64,000 nucleotides of DNA from Pyxidicoccus sp. MSG2. Lineage in GTDB: Bacteria > Myxococcota > Myxococcia > Myxococcales > Myxococcaceae. Of this stretch, positions 16,901 through 26,180 are shown piece by piece. Position 1 is the stretch's first letter; every line of letters starts with the position of its first letter. Made by a program: the position numbers and the translations under genes. The DNA is taken from positions 7,086,001 through 7,150,000 of the forward strand of contig NZ_JAPNKC010000001.1 of assembly GCF_026626705.1 (NCBI RefSeq), written 5' to 3'. The notes beneath the pieces are model-generated. The model had not been told where the DNA came from. It searched no databases and saw only the letters and a program-made list of their open reading frames with translations.

Positions 16901-17732
16901 GGTGGTCGTCCTGCTGGCCGGCGCCATCCTGATGCTCGCGCTCAGCCCCGCGCTCCGCGTGTCCATGGGGCTGGAGGCGCTGCCCGAGGACGGGCCTCCT
17001 TCTCCGCGGCCCGTGGTGCCGGCGCGCAAGGCGTCCGCCACCAAGCCCGGTGCCGCCACCGCGCGCGCCGACACGGCCGAGGCCGGCGCCGAGAAGGCCG
17101 TGCAGGCTCCGGCGGAAGTCCCCGCCGTGCAGGCCGCCGCCCCCGCCGAGGCCGCTCAGGGCGAAGCGGCCGTCGGCACGCAGGCCGCTCCCGCCGAGGC
17201 GCCCGTCGCCGCGAAGGACGGCGCGGAGGCCGTCGAAGCCCCCGCCGCCGCGAAGGAGGCCGTCGAAGCCCCCGCCGCCGCGAAGGAGACCGTCGAAGCC
17301 CCCGCCGCCGCGAAGGAGACCGCCGCGGCTCCGACGGCGCCGGCCGAGGCGCCTGGCACCGAGCCAACCCCGGCCGTGGCCGTGGCGGAGGAGGACGTGG
17401 ACTCGGACCTGCTCGCGCCGCTTCCGGCCCCGAAGGCCGCCGCGCAGGTGAAGAAGGCGCCGCCTCCGAAGAAGCCGGCGCGTCCCGTCATCATCCGGGG
17501 AAGAGGCAGCCGAGAGACCACGCAACTGCAGCGCGAGTGGCGCGACACGAATGCGCTCTACATCCGGCTCAAGGGCCAGTACTCGTGCGATCAGCTGAAG
17601 ACCTGGTGCATGCGCTACCCGGGCATCAAAAAAGAGGTGGAGGCCGCCGGCGACGTCAATGCCCCGGACACGCTGGACAAGGTGCAGGACATGAGGAGCA
17701 GCCTCGACGCCCTGCGCAAGAGCCTGGAGTAG
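13989..17732 (+). CDS. Large membrane Ser/Thr protein kinase
   Basis: A 1247-aa Hanks-type kinase. The kinase domain covers about residues 18-290: glycine loop ATGGMGE, Lys53/54 in VIKK, catalytic HRDISPQN (Asp159), DFG (Asp177) and APE-equivalent MSPEQA. A long Pro/Ala-rich low-complexity region follows (about 330-960) with several DTxPR motifs, then one membrane segment (about 965-985, GLLAVGLVVVLLAGAILML), a second Ala/Glu/Lys-rich region, and a C-terminal domain of about 90 residues with two Cys (YSCDQLKTWCMRYPG). The kinase would be cytoplasmic and the C-terminal part periplasmic. It precedes the BtuD-like ATPase gene by four bases, so the two are probably cotranscribed. Confidence 0.92.
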   Translation: MNASTQPARLRPFRPQPFGRYTLLSHLATGGMGEIYLARLEGAQGFEKLCVIKKILPQLAADQEFVERFVGEARTLVRLSHGSIAQVLDMGLHEDEAYMALEHVDGKDLRKVGARVRDRQVPLPLTFILYVIGRVLDALAYAHRKKDDDGEDLKLVHRDISPQNILISYEGEVKVIDFGLAKSRLSAAKTNPSIILGKFLYMSPEQARHQPVDRRSDLYAVGLCLYELICGKNPFDGVHPGELMTVVAQPKIPPLDEAEPLTPRAVTALVAKALAVEPSQRFQTAEEFRGRLQTCLMEIDASAGPESVSRFMRELFAADFQSERRLLATLKEVPRVPPGEAGPEEGGGASRPAMQALLPAKTIRLDGPVQPLSFQPTPRSRDGSGPVTDGETRPGVMLDEATRPAFPLEALEEEARARAARQESSESASSPSSSVEVRPEAFVRQGPAEPAPAPAPAPAVPVVARPATLTREVPMAVLPPEALPPVPAPRPVPHDLRPTELAMPSVGSRASPEMPWDDGPEAPAAANAESTDPRAEPLSAEPRAFSVPPPPPPPSRTGMPPVASALPAVGAPAPAPRPPMAPVPAQAGPRPGAPSAAAPAPSPTAPAQAPRPGAPAAVASAPPPAGAPARPAMGATPPPPPPASSAEPPPRPQVSAGPPPPPPSVAPMRPGASAAPVPPSPSAAPVPPSPSAAPVAAPQRTGAVMMPAVTLVTAAPPPPRTASLTAMPMVVPPPAGSTPSRGSPSVAPNADLDVVPGVAEEDDAGLAAPGDGEESAGESEMPVLSPEEMGHSEDAPRPGDGDTHPRIARPSRTERHEDTQPRVARDSDTDPRVQQRHDDTQPRVVLDEALLRDVDGADSGQEEKSGPNRPRASPRRARASSVSIPAHQGATRRTGSTPAVRSAPAPSRVDDEEDDDVRVSLTSHEETRRTPIPVRPGSEPVTARQPGENTRRTAVPARPARKGTGLLAVGLVVVLLAGAILMLALSPALRVSMGLEALPEDGPPSPRPVVPARKASATKPGAATARADTAEAGAEKAVQAPAEVPAVQAAAPAEAAQGEAAVGTQAAPAEAPVAAKDGAEAVEAPAAAKEAVEAPAAAKETVEAPAAAKETAAAPTAPAEAPGTEPTPAVAVAEEDVDSDLLAPLPAPKAAAQVKKAPPPKKPARPVIIRGRGSRETTQLQREWRDTNALYIRLKGQYSCDQLKTWCMRYPGIKKEVEAAGDVNAPDTLDKVQDMRSSLDALRKSLE
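16008..16061 (+). repeat. Two tandem 27-bp repeats in the kinase linker
   Basis: Two identical 27-base units encode AAPVPPSPS twice, followed by a partial third unit. They are in frame and lie in the Pro-rich region between the kinase domain and the membrane segment. Confidence 0.9.
17232..17321 (+). repeat. Three tandem 30-bp repeats in the kinase periplasmic linker
   Basis: Three 30-base units encode VEAPAAAKEA, VEAPAAAKET and VEAPAAAKET. The last two units are identical. They lie after the membrane segment, in the linker to the C-terminal domain. Confidence 0.9.
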
Positions 17733-17736
17733 CTTC

Positions 17737-18519
17737 GTGACGTCGCTGCTCGTCACCCGCGGGCTGCAGGCGGGCTATGGCCCGCGCCCCGTGCTGCACG
17801 GCGTGGACTGCGAGGTGCGCCCTGGTGAGCTGTGGGCGGTGCTCGGGCCCAACGGCACGGGGAAGAGCACGCTGCTGCGCGCGGTGCTCGGGGTGGTGCC
17901 CTGGGTGCGCGGCGAGGTGCGGCTGCTCGGACGGGAGCGCGAGGAGTGGGAGCCGCGCGCGCTGGCCCGCAAGGTGGCGTGGGTGCCGCAGACCTTCGAG
18001 CCGGCGGAGGGCTTCAGTGGGCTGGAGCTGGTGCTGATGGGCCGGGGCCCGCACCTGGGCCTGTGGGGCCTGCCCTCCGCGAAGGACGTGGCGCTGGCGC
18101 GCACCGTGCTGGAGGAACTGGACGTCGCGTACCTCGCGGACCGGCCCGGCGAGGCGCTCTCCGGCGGCGAGCGGCGCATGCTGCTGCTGGCCCGGGGCCT
18201 GGTGCAGGCGCCGGAATTGCTGCTGCTGGACGAGCCCACCGCCTTCCTCGACGTGGCCCACCAGGTGGGGACGCTCGCCCGGGTGCGCGCGCGCGTGGAC
18301 GCGGGGCTGGGCGCGGTGGCGGTGCTCCATGACGTCAACCTCGCCGCCGCCTTCGCCACCCACGTGCTGCTGCTGCGCGACGGGAAGGTGCTCGCGCAGG
18401 GGCCGGCGGACACGGTGCTGGAGCGGGGCGCGCTGGAGTCCCTCTACGGGCTCCCCATGGAGACGGCGCTGGCCCCCTCGGGAGCGCGCCTCTTCGCGCC
18501 CCGCGCGCCCTCGCGCTGA
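17737..18519 (+). CDS. btuD: ABC transporter ATP-binding protein, BtuD/FecE-like
   Basis: A 260-aa ATPase with Walker A GPNGTGKST (about residues 39-47), Q-loop VPQTF, signature ALSGGERR, Walker B LLLLDEP and the switch His in VLHDVNLAA. This arrangement is that of the cobalamin/siderophore importer ATPases. The GTG start has GGAG eight bases upstream and lies four bases after the kinase stop. It is the only ATPase in the window able to serve the BtuC-like permease encoded 8.6 kb upstream, so it probably completes the transporter even though signalling genes separate them. A different permease elsewhere remains possible. Confidence 0.88.
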   Translation: MTSLLVTRGLQAGYGPRPVLHGVDCEVRPGELWAVLGPNGTGKSTLLRAVLGVVPWVRGEVRLLGREREEWEPRALARKVAWVPQTFEPAEGFSGLELVLMGRGPHLGLWGLPSAKDVALARTVLEELDVAYLADRPGEALSGGERRMLLLARGLVQAPELLLLDEPTAFLDVAHQVGTLARVRARVDAGLGAVAVLHDVNLAAAFATHVLLLRDGKVLAQGPADTVLERGALESLYGLPMETALAPSGARLFAPRAPSR

Positions 18520-18525
18520 CGCGCC

Positions 18526-19011
18526 CTACTTGCGGCCCTTCGCTCCGTCCTGCTGGCCACCGCCCGCGGAGCCCGCGCCGCCGGCCCCCTTCCCCGGGTT
18601 CGCCGGGCCCGCCGTCGCGCCTCCCGGAGCGGCGGGGCCGCCCTCCTTGCCGGAGCCACCCGTGGCCGGCTCACCCCCGGGAGGGCTGACCCGGTAGGCA
18701 TCGGCCAGGTTGGTCCCCAGCCCGGCCACGACTGTCTGGGGCAGGCCTCCCGCGGACTCTCCCAGAAGGGGGGTGTTGGGGCCCGCGGTGACGCCACCCA
18801 GCCGCATGTCCCGGGCAAGCTGCCCGGAGGCGGGCGCCTGGTTGCTCGTGGCTGGATGCTCGTTCGAGGTGCCGAGCGGCCGGGCCGCGTCCTGCTGGGG
18901 CGTCTCGAAGGCACGCCCCTCCCGGTTCCTCTCGCCCCCCCTGCATCCGGCCGCCGCGAGCACACCGCCCGCGAGCAGGCCCACCACCCATCGCCTCGCG
19001 CCTTGCCTCAT
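18526..19011 (-). CDS. Lipoprotein, Gly/Pro/Ala-rich, unknown function
   Basis: A 161-aa lipoprotein with a clear signal (RRWVVGLLAGGVLAAAGC, Cys about residue 23) and a GGGAG box seven bases before the ATG. The mature protein has a short central segment (LARDMRLGG, GLPQTVVAGLGTNLADAYR) and a Gly/Pro/Ala-rich tail, so it is probably largely unstructured. Its stop is six bases from the stop of the convergent BtuD-like gene. No family is recognised. Confidence 0.75.
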   Translation of the reverse strand: MRQGARRWVVGLLAGGVLAAAGCRGGERNREGRAFETPQQDAARPLGTSNEHPATSNQAPASGQLARDMRLGGVTAGPNTPLLGESAGGLPQTVVAGLGTNLADAYRVSPPGGEPATGGSGKEGGPAAPGGATAGPANPGKGAGGAGSAGGGQQDGAKGRK

Positions 19012-19160
19012 GTCGTCGCTCCCTGGCTTTCGACAAAGCTAGGGACGCGGAGTGCGGCTCCGGGCACGGAGTCCACCGGGGGGCCGGCAGTCCGCCCGGC
19101 GAACCGGGATGTCGTGGTTTTGACAAGAGGCCGGAAGGCGGGAAACCCTGGGGGTCCCCC

Positions 19161-21398
19161 ATGCTCCGCTACGCCCTGGCCATCTTCACCAGCGCCTTCC
19201 TGTTGTTCGGGGTGCAGCCGCTCGCGGGGCGCTACGCGCTACCGTGGTACGGCGGCACGCCCGGCGTGTGGACGGCGTGCATGCTCTTCTTCCAGGCGGC
19301 ACTGCTGGGAGGCTACGCGTACGCGCATGGACTGGCGTCGCGGCTGGCCCCGCGCACGCAGGCGCGGGTGCACCTGGGACTGCTCGCGGTGGCGGTGGCG
19401 GTGCTGGGCGCTCGGGCGCTGTGGGAGGGCTCCCCGGTGGCACCGGGGCCCGGATGGCGCCCCTCGGACACGGACCTTCCCGTGCTGCGGCTGGTGGTGA
19501 TGCTGGCGGCCACCATCGGCCTGCCCTTCTTCGTGCTGAGCACCACCGGGCCGCTGCTGCAGTCATGGTTCGCCCTCGCGCGGCCGGGCCGCTCGCCCTA
19601 TCCGCTGTACGCGCTGTCCAACGTGGGCTCGTTGCTGGCGCTGCTCGGCTATCCCTTCCTGGTGGAGCCGTGGGTGGGGCGCGGCGCGCAGGCGTGGGGC
19701 TGGGGCGCGGGCTTCGTCGTCTTCGCGGTGGCGTGCGCGGTGTGCGCCGTGGACGTGCTGCGCCGCGCGGACGCGGGCCAGGCAGATGCCAGCCCCGCAC
19801 CGGCGGAAGCACCCGCTCGGCCGGACGAGGGCGGTGCGAGCCACGAGGAGTCCCGCCCCGGTATTCGCCGCACGCTGACGTGGCTGGGGCTGAGCACGTG
19901 CGCGTCGGTGCTGCTGCTCGCGACGACGAACCAGCTCTCCCAGGACGTGGCCGCCGGCCCCTTCCTCTGGGTGCTGCCGCTGGCCCTCTACCTCGTCACC
20001 TTCATCCTCGCCTTCGCGCGCGAGTCCTTCTACTCGCGCGCGCTCTGCACGGTGCTGCTCATCGGCTCGGGGGCGGGCATCGCGCACGTGCAGACGGCGG
20101 GGCCGCACGCCCCGCTCGCGGTGCAGCTCGCCTCGTATGCGACGGCCCTCTTCGCCGGCTGCATGGTGTGCCACGGCGAGCTGTACCGGCTGCGTCCCGC
20201 GCCCAGGCACCTGAGCGCCTTCTACCTGTGGGTCTCCGCGGGCGGGGTGCTCGGCGGCCTCTTCGTCAGCGTCGTTGCCCCGGCCATCTTCCGCAACTAC
20301 TGGGAGTTCCCGCTGGTGCTCGTCGCCTGCTTCCTGCTGGCGCTCGCGGGCATGGCGAGCCAGCCCCCGGCGGAGTCGCGGAGCCTGCGCCTGCGGCGCA
20401 TGTTGCGCGGCGCCATGCTGCTCATCGTCGCGGGCAACCTCGTCTACACCATGGTCCGTGAGCAGGGCCGTGCCCGCTTCAGCGCCCGCAACTTCTTCGG
20501 CGTGGTGCGGGTGATGGAGCAGAACCTCGATGACCCGGAGGCGCACTTCTTCAGCCTGCGCCACGGCTCCATCACCCACGGCTGGCAGTTCGTCGCCCCC
20601 GAGCGCCGCTCCATTCCGACCACCTACTTCACGCGCGAGTCCGGCCTGGGGCTCGCCATCACCGAGCAGCGCCGGCTGCGCGAGGCGGTGGGCCTGCCCC
20701 CGGGCCTGCGCGTGGGCATGCTGGGGCTGGGCATTGGCACGAGCGCGGCGCTCCTCGAAGCGGGGGACGTCATGCGCTTCTACGAAATCAACCCGGTGGT
20801 CATCTCGCTGGCGGAGGGCGAGGGCGGCTACTTCACCTACCTGAGCGACACCCCCGGGAAGGTGGAGATGGTGGAGGGCGACGCGCGCATCTCCCTGGAG
20901 CAGGAGCTGGAGCGCGGCGAGCCCCAGCGCTTCGACGTGCTCGTGCTGGACACCTTCTCCTCGGACTCCGTCCCGGTGCACCTGCTCACCCAGGAGGCGG
21001 TGGCGCTCTACGTCCGGCACCTCGCGCCGCACGGCGTGCTCGCGCTGCACATCAGCAACGTGCACCTGGACCTGCTGCCCCTGACGCTGGCGCACGCACG
21101 GGCGCTGGGCCTGCGGGCCACCTTCGTGTTCCACGAGACGAAAGGCGCCGCGCTGCGCAGCAACTGGATGCTGATGAGCCCGGACCGCGAGTTCTCCTGG
21201 GGCCCCACCTTCGTCCAGGCCGAAGCGCGGGTGCGCCGACTGGGCCTGCGCGGCGAGCCGGACTTCACGTGGACGGACGAGCAGAGCAGCGTGCTGCGGG
21301 TGCTTCGCAAGCCGGTTGCCGCGCCGAGCGTCATGGACGTGGAGCCGTCCTCCGGCGCGACGGGCCCGCCCTCCGTGTCCCAGCCCGAGCCGGAGTGA
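19161..21398 (+). CDS. Fused membrane / spermidine-synthase-like protein
   Basis: A 745-aa protein. The first half (about residues 1-430) has about ten hydrophobic segments, beginning ALAIFTSAFLLFGVQPLAG, as in the MFS-like half of fused MFS/spermidine synthase proteins. The second half (about 470-715) resembles an aminopropyltransferase: HGSITHGWQFV, a methyltransferase-like glycine loop GMLGLGIGTSAALL, YEINPVV and LVLDTFSSDSVPVHLLTQEA. The acidic residues for amine binding in true spermidine synthases cannot be confirmed by eye, so the substrate is unknown. The stop is two bases from the stop of the convergent DUF1275 gene. Confidence 0.88.
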   Translation: MLRYALAIFTSAFLLFGVQPLAGRYALPWYGGTPGVWTACMLFFQAALLGGYAYAHGLASRLAPRTQARVHLGLLAVAVAVLGARALWEGSPVAPGPGWRPSDTDLPVLRLVVMLAATIGLPFFVLSTTGPLLQSWFALARPGRSPYPLYALSNVGSLLALLGYPFLVEPWVGRGAQAWGWGAGFVVFAVACAVCAVDVLRRADAGQADASPAPAEAPARPDEGGASHEESRPGIRRTLTWLGLSTCASVLLLATTNQLSQDVAAGPFLWVLPLALYLVTFILAFARESFYSRALCTVLLIGSGAGIAHVQTAGPHAPLAVQLASYATALFAGCMVCHGELYRLRPAPRHLSAFYLWVSAGGVLGGLFVSVVAPAIFRNYWEFPLVLVACFLLALAGMASQPPAESRSLRLRRMLRGAMLLIVAGNLVYTMVREQGRARFSARNFFGVVRVMEQNLDDPEAHFFSLRHGSITHGWQFVAPERRSIPTTYFTRESGLGLAITEQRRLREAVGLPPGLRVGMLGLGIGTSAALLEAGDVMRFYEINPVVISLAEGEGGYFTYLSDTPGKVEMVEGDARISLEQELERGEPQRFDVLVLDTFSSDSVPVHLLTQEAVALYVRHLAPHGVLALHISNVHLDLLPLTLAHARALGLRATFVFHETKGAALRSNWMLMSPDREFSWGPTFVQAEARVRRLGLRGEPDFTWTDEQSSVLRVLRKPVAAPSVMDVEPSSGATGPPSVSQPEPE

Positions 21399-21400
21399 CG

Positions 21401-22168
21401 CTAGGCGCGCGGCGCGGGCAAAGGCCGCGCCGCGGCGGGACTCCAGTCCAGCACCACCAGCAGCAGCAACACCGCGCACGGCAGCCCCAGGGTGGCCGCG
21501 CCGTACTGGATGAAGAGCATCGGCCCGCTGGTGCAGCCGAAGAGGAAGGCCACGCCCAGGCCCAGGTGCAGCCGGGTGCGCTCGAACTGGATGGCGGTGG
21601 GCAGCTCGCGCACCTGGCGCAGCAGCCCCCGCGCGCCCTGGCCCCGCGCGCCCTCGCGCACCCACGTCACCATCTGCACCAATTGAATTCCGATGTCGGT
21701 GATGACGCCCGTCATGTGCGTGGTGCGCACCACCGCGCCGGACACGCGGGTGACGAGCGCGTTCTGCAGGCCCATGGCGAAGGCCAGGCCCCACATGACG
21801 GTGGGCTCGCGCGTGCCGGGCACGGAGGAAAGCCAGACGCCGATGCCGCCCAGCAGGCACACCTCGAGCAGCAGCGGCGCGGCGTGACGGCCGCGCGCAC
21901 GGTGCCGCGAGGCCTCCAGCAGCGCCGTCGCGGCCACCGCCCCCAGCAGGAAGGACAGCAGCAGTTGTCCCGCCAGCTCCGCTCCGTGCCAGTTGCCCGT
22001 GGCGAGCGACTCGCCCAGCGTGGCCATGTTCCCGGACATGTGGGACGTGTGCATGCCGAGCGCCACGAAGCCCGTGGCATTCACCGCGCCCGCCACGCCC
22101 GAGAGCAGCAGGGCGAGCAGCGTGTACGCACGCCGGTTGCTCGGCGGTGATTGGGGACTGAAAGGCAT
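21401..22168 (-). CDS. DUF1275 (YoaK family) membrane protein
   Basis: A 255-aa protein with about six membrane segments. The family pattern is clear: LLALLLSGVAGAVNATGFVA, then HTSHMSGNMATLG, MGLQNALVTRVSGAVVRTTHMTGVITDIG and a C-terminal hydrophobic pair. Proteins of this family are predicted transporters with no assigned substrate. ATG 22168 was chosen because the domain begins about 15 residues later; an upstream start at 22306 would add a stretch with no resemblance to the family. Confidence 0.88.
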   Translation of the reverse strand: MPFSPQSPPSNRRAYTLLALLLSGVAGAVNATGFVALGMHTSHMSGNMATLGESLATGNWHGAELAGQLLLSFLLGAVAATALLEASRHRARGRHAAPLLLEVCLLGGIGVWLSSVPGTREPTVMWGLAFAMGLQNALVTRVSGAVVRTTHMTGVITDIGIQLVQMVTWVREGARGQGARGLLRQVRELPTAIQFERTRLHLGLGVAFLFGCTSGPMLFIQYGAATLGLPCAVLLLLVVLDWSPAAARPLPAPRA

Positions 22169-22290
22169 ACGGCGCAAGGACCCCGGAGGCTTTCGAACGC
22201 TAACACGGGCCCGAGGCCCCGCAGGGCACGGGTATCCCCCCACCGCGCCCGGCTGCCCGGCGGGGCAGGGGCCCTCCCGGACGGGAGCGC

Positions 22291-22635
22291 TCAGCCCGGC
22301 GGCCACAGCAGGGGCCGGCCCGCCAGCAGGTGCAGGTGGATGTGGAACACCGTCTGCCCCGCGTCGCGCTGGGTGTTCATCACCACCCGGTAGCCGTTGT
22401 CGGCGTGGCCGCGCTCACGGGCCACCTTGGCGGCGGCGGTGAGCAGGTGGCCCACCGTCTCACGGTCTTCCGGGGTGATGTCATTCACCGTGGCGATGTG
22501 CTTCAGGGGGACGAACAGCACGTGCGTGGGGGCCTGGGGATTGATGTCCTCGAAGGCCAGGCACATCTCGTCGCGGTAGACGACCCGGGCGGGGATGAGG
22601 CCGTCTCGGATTTTGCAGAAGAGGCAGTCGGACAT
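22291..22635 (-). CDS. HIT family nucleotide hydrolase
   Basis: A 114-aa histidine-triad protein of the Hint/HINT-like branch, which hydrolyses purine nucleoside phosphoramidates and related compounds. It starts with the zinc-type CLFCKI segment, continues with the family strand RVVYRDEMCLAFEDINPQAP and HVLFVPLKHI, and ends with the catalytic triad HIHLHLLAG. The length is typical. It is a single cytoplasmic housekeeping gene. Confidence 0.95.
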   Translation of the reverse strand: MSDCLFCKIRDGLIPARVVYRDEMCLAFEDINPQAPTHVLFVPLKHIATVNDITPEDRETVGHLLTAAAKVARERGHADNGYRVVMNTQRDAGQTVFHIHLHLLAGRPLLWPPG

Positions 22636-22695
22636 GACTCGCGGCTTAGCAACGCGCGGGCCCCGGGGGAATGGTCTCGACGTGCTTCCGTTGGC

Positions 22696-24216
22696 TCACG
22701 GAAGCCGCCACGAGTAGCCCGGGTCCGGCGCGCAGCCCTCGCGCAGGCGCGCCAGCACCAGCGGCCCGGAGCGGGCCACCACCTCGCCCGGGGCGTACTG
22801 GGCCGGGGTGATGACGTGGCTGAAGAGGCCCGAGCCCCGCGTCGGCCCGTTGTGCGGGTACAGCGGCACCGGCCGGTGGAAGTAGCTGTAGCCGCCCGTC
22901 CACGCCAGGTGCGCCGCCTCGATTTTCAGCCCGCACACCTCGCTCAGCCCGCTGGCCGCCAACAGCAACCGGTTGACGTCCCCCGCGTCGTCCCAGGCGC
23001 TCACCTTCGGCCGCGAGTCCTCGTACTGCCCCACGTCGCCAAAGGTCAGCCGCCCCGCGCGCACGCCGGACACCGCGGCCACCACCACCACGCCCAACGC
23101 CGCCCCGCTCGCCAGCCGGGAGCCCAGTCCCGTGAGCACCGTGTCGAGCCCCACGCCCGCGAGCGCGGCGAACAGCGGCAGCACGGGCACCAGGAAGCGC
23201 AGCTCCTTGTGCGGCTGGAGCGCGTGCAGCAGGAAGAAGACGGCGGTGACGGCCAGCAGGCCCGGCGCCCGGCGCGCGGCCAGCAGCACCAGCGCGCCCG
23301 TGAGCAGCGTCACCGCCGGCATGCCCTGGAAGAGGACGCGGCCGTAGTAGCTGAAGGGCGCCGTGCCCCAGCCGGCCGCGCCATTCCGCAGGATGTTGAA
23401 GTCCAGGTACACCAGCGCCGAGTGGAACCAGCGGCCCCAGGTGAGCCTGTCCAGGAGCCCATAGGCGAAGGCCCACCCGGCGAGCACCGCCAGCGACTCG
23501 CCCGCCGCGCGCCACCGCCGCTGCGCCGCGAGCACGCCCAGCAGCCCCACGCAGAAGATGCCGTTCTGCAGCCGCAGCAGCACCGCCACGCCCAGCAGGC
23601 ACGCCCCGGCCAGCACCGCCCGCCGCGTGCTCGCCTTCGGCAGGGCCAGCGCCAGCCCCAGCACCACCGGCAGCGCGGAGGCATTCTCGCTCAGCGCCCG
23701 GGGCGCGAAGTACAGGGGCACCGCCGCCAGCGCGAAGAGGGACGTGCCCGCCGCCGCCGCCAATTCCGACGCGCCCTGGGAGCGCGCCAGCCGCCAGCTC
23801 CCCCAGGCGGTCGCCACCCCCACGAGGCCGAAGAAGCCCTTGATGACGCCCAGGTACGCGCCCGGCGTCGTCACGCCGAGCAGCCGGGCGAGCCCCAGCA
23901 CTCCCGCCACCAGCCCGGGCAGCACCCAGTTGCGCGCACCCTCGACGAACTCCCAGGCCACCAGGCCGTACCCGTAGACGAGCCGGTGCGCTGGCTCCAG
24001 GCTCTGGTACACCTCGTCCGGCCAGTACAGCCCGTCATCGTTGAGGGCCCAATGAATCCGGAAGGCAGCGCCCACGGCGAGGACGCCCACGAGCAGGGCC
24101 CGGCCGAGATGGCGCTCGGAGAGGGCGTCCGAGGGGGCTCCAGGGGAGGCTTCGGAGGAGGCGCTGGAGGTGGGAGTGGGTGGCTGGGCGGGGGGCACGG
24201 TCAGCGGACACCTCAA
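22696..24216 (-). CDS. Membrane glycosyltransferase, GT22 (PIG-B/Alg9) type
   Basis: A 506-aa polytopic protein. After about 35 cytoplasmic residues come about ten hydrophobic segments. The motif WPDEVYQSLEPAHRLVYGYG (about residues 66-85) holds the acidic residues expected in the first large loop of GT22 mannosyltransferases, and HKELRFL lies near residue 320, as in the HKExRF motif of that family. Such enzymes move sugars from a lipid-linked donor outside the membrane; the acceptor here is unknown. TTG 24216 is favoured by a GGAG box; GTG 24198 is possible. It is divergent from hprK. Confidence 0.82.
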   Translation of the reverse strand: MRCPLTVPPAQPPTPTSSASSEASPGAPSDALSERHLGRALLVGVLAVGAAFRIHWALNDDGLYWPDEVYQSLEPAHRLVYGYGLVAWEFVEGARNWVLPGLVAGVLGLARLLGVTTPGAYLGVIKGFFGLVGVATAWGSWRLARSQGASELAAAAGTSLFALAAVPLYFAPRALSENASALPVVLGLALALPKASTRRAVLAGACLLGVAVLLRLQNGIFCVGLLGVLAAQRRWRAAGESLAVLAGWAFAYGLLDRLTWGRWFHSALVYLDFNILRNGAAGWGTAPFSYYGRVLFQGMPAVTLLTGALVLLAARRAPGLLAVTAVFFLLHALQPHKELRFLVPVLPLFAALAGVGLDTVLTGLGSRLASGAALGVVVVAAVSGVRAGRLTFGDVGQYEDSRPKVSAWDDAGDVNRLLLAASGLSEVCGLKIEAAHLAWTGGYSYFHRPVPLYPHNGPTRGSGLFSHVITPAQYAPGEVVARSGPLVLARLREGCAPDPGYSWRLP

Positions 24217-24248
24217 AAGGGCGCTCCGGTGATATCCACGTCCTGACG

Positions 24249-25210
<962 letters not shown>

Positions 25211-25214
<4 letters not shown>

Positions 25215-26074
25215 CCGCCCCCTCTAAGCAGATTGTCGTCATCACCGGCATGTCGGGCTCTGGAAAGTCCACGGCCATCCGGGCGCTGGAGGATGCGGGC
25301 TTCTTCTGCATCGACAACCTGCCGGTGCTGCTCTTGCCCAAGCTCACGGAGCTGGCGGGCGGCGGCCACTTCGAGCGCATGGCCCTGGTGATAGACGTGC
25401 GCGAGGGCGTCTTCCTCAAGGACGCCCCCCGCATGCTGGCCGAGGTCCGCCGCGCCGGACACCAGGTGGAGGTGCTCTTCCTGGACTCCAGCGATGACAG
25501 CCTCATCCGCCGCTTCAGCGAGACGCGCCGCCGTCACCCGCTGGCCCCCAACGGCACCGTCGCCGAGGGCATCAAGGCCGAGCGCGAGGCGCTGAGAGAC
25601 CTCCGCGAGCTGGCGGACCAGGTCATCGACTCGTCCGCGCTGAACGTGCACGACTTGAAGCGCATGGTGCAGGCGCGCTTCAGCCCGGAGCCTGCGGCGG
25701 GGCCCAGCCTGTCCATCATGTCCTTCGGCTACCGGTACGGCGTACCGCCGCAGGCGGACCTCGTCCTGGATGTGCGCTTCCTGCCCAACCCGTACTTCGT
25801 CCCGGAGCTGAAGGGACTGACGGGCAAGGTCCCCAAGGTGTCCGCCTACGTGCTGGACCGCGAGGAGACGCAGCAGTTCCTCGACAAGGTGGTGGACCTC
25901 TGCCGCTTCCTCTTCCCCCGCTACCAGAAGGAGGGGAAGGCCTACCTCACCGTGGCGCTCGGGTGTACCGGTGGCAAACACCGCTCGGTGGCGATTGCAG
26001 CTGAATTGACGCGGCGCCTCCAGGACGCCAACACCCGCGTCCAGCTCTGGGACCGCGACATCGAGAAAGAGTAG
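25211..26074 (+). CDS. rapZ: RNase adapter protein RapZ (YvcJ family)
   Basis: A 287-aa P-loop protein: Walker A GMSGSGKST (about residues 13-21), DNLPVLLLPKL, a Walker-B-like stretch, SFGYRYGVPPQADLVLDVRF, LPNPYFVPELKGLTG and GCTGGKHRSVAIA near the C-terminus, all hallmarks of RapZ. In enterobacteria RapZ controls glmS through small RNAs; outside them the role is linked to cell-envelope precursor sensing. The GTG start overlaps the hprK stop, so translation is probably coupled. Confidence 0.95.
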
Positions 26075-26180
26075 CCGCGGCGGGTCAATTCCTACCTTCG
26101 CAATCCCGGGCGAGGTCCTGTTTGGTTTTGAACGGGGCCTCACCTAGAGTCTGGAACTCCCCGCAACCGGAGTTCCTTGC

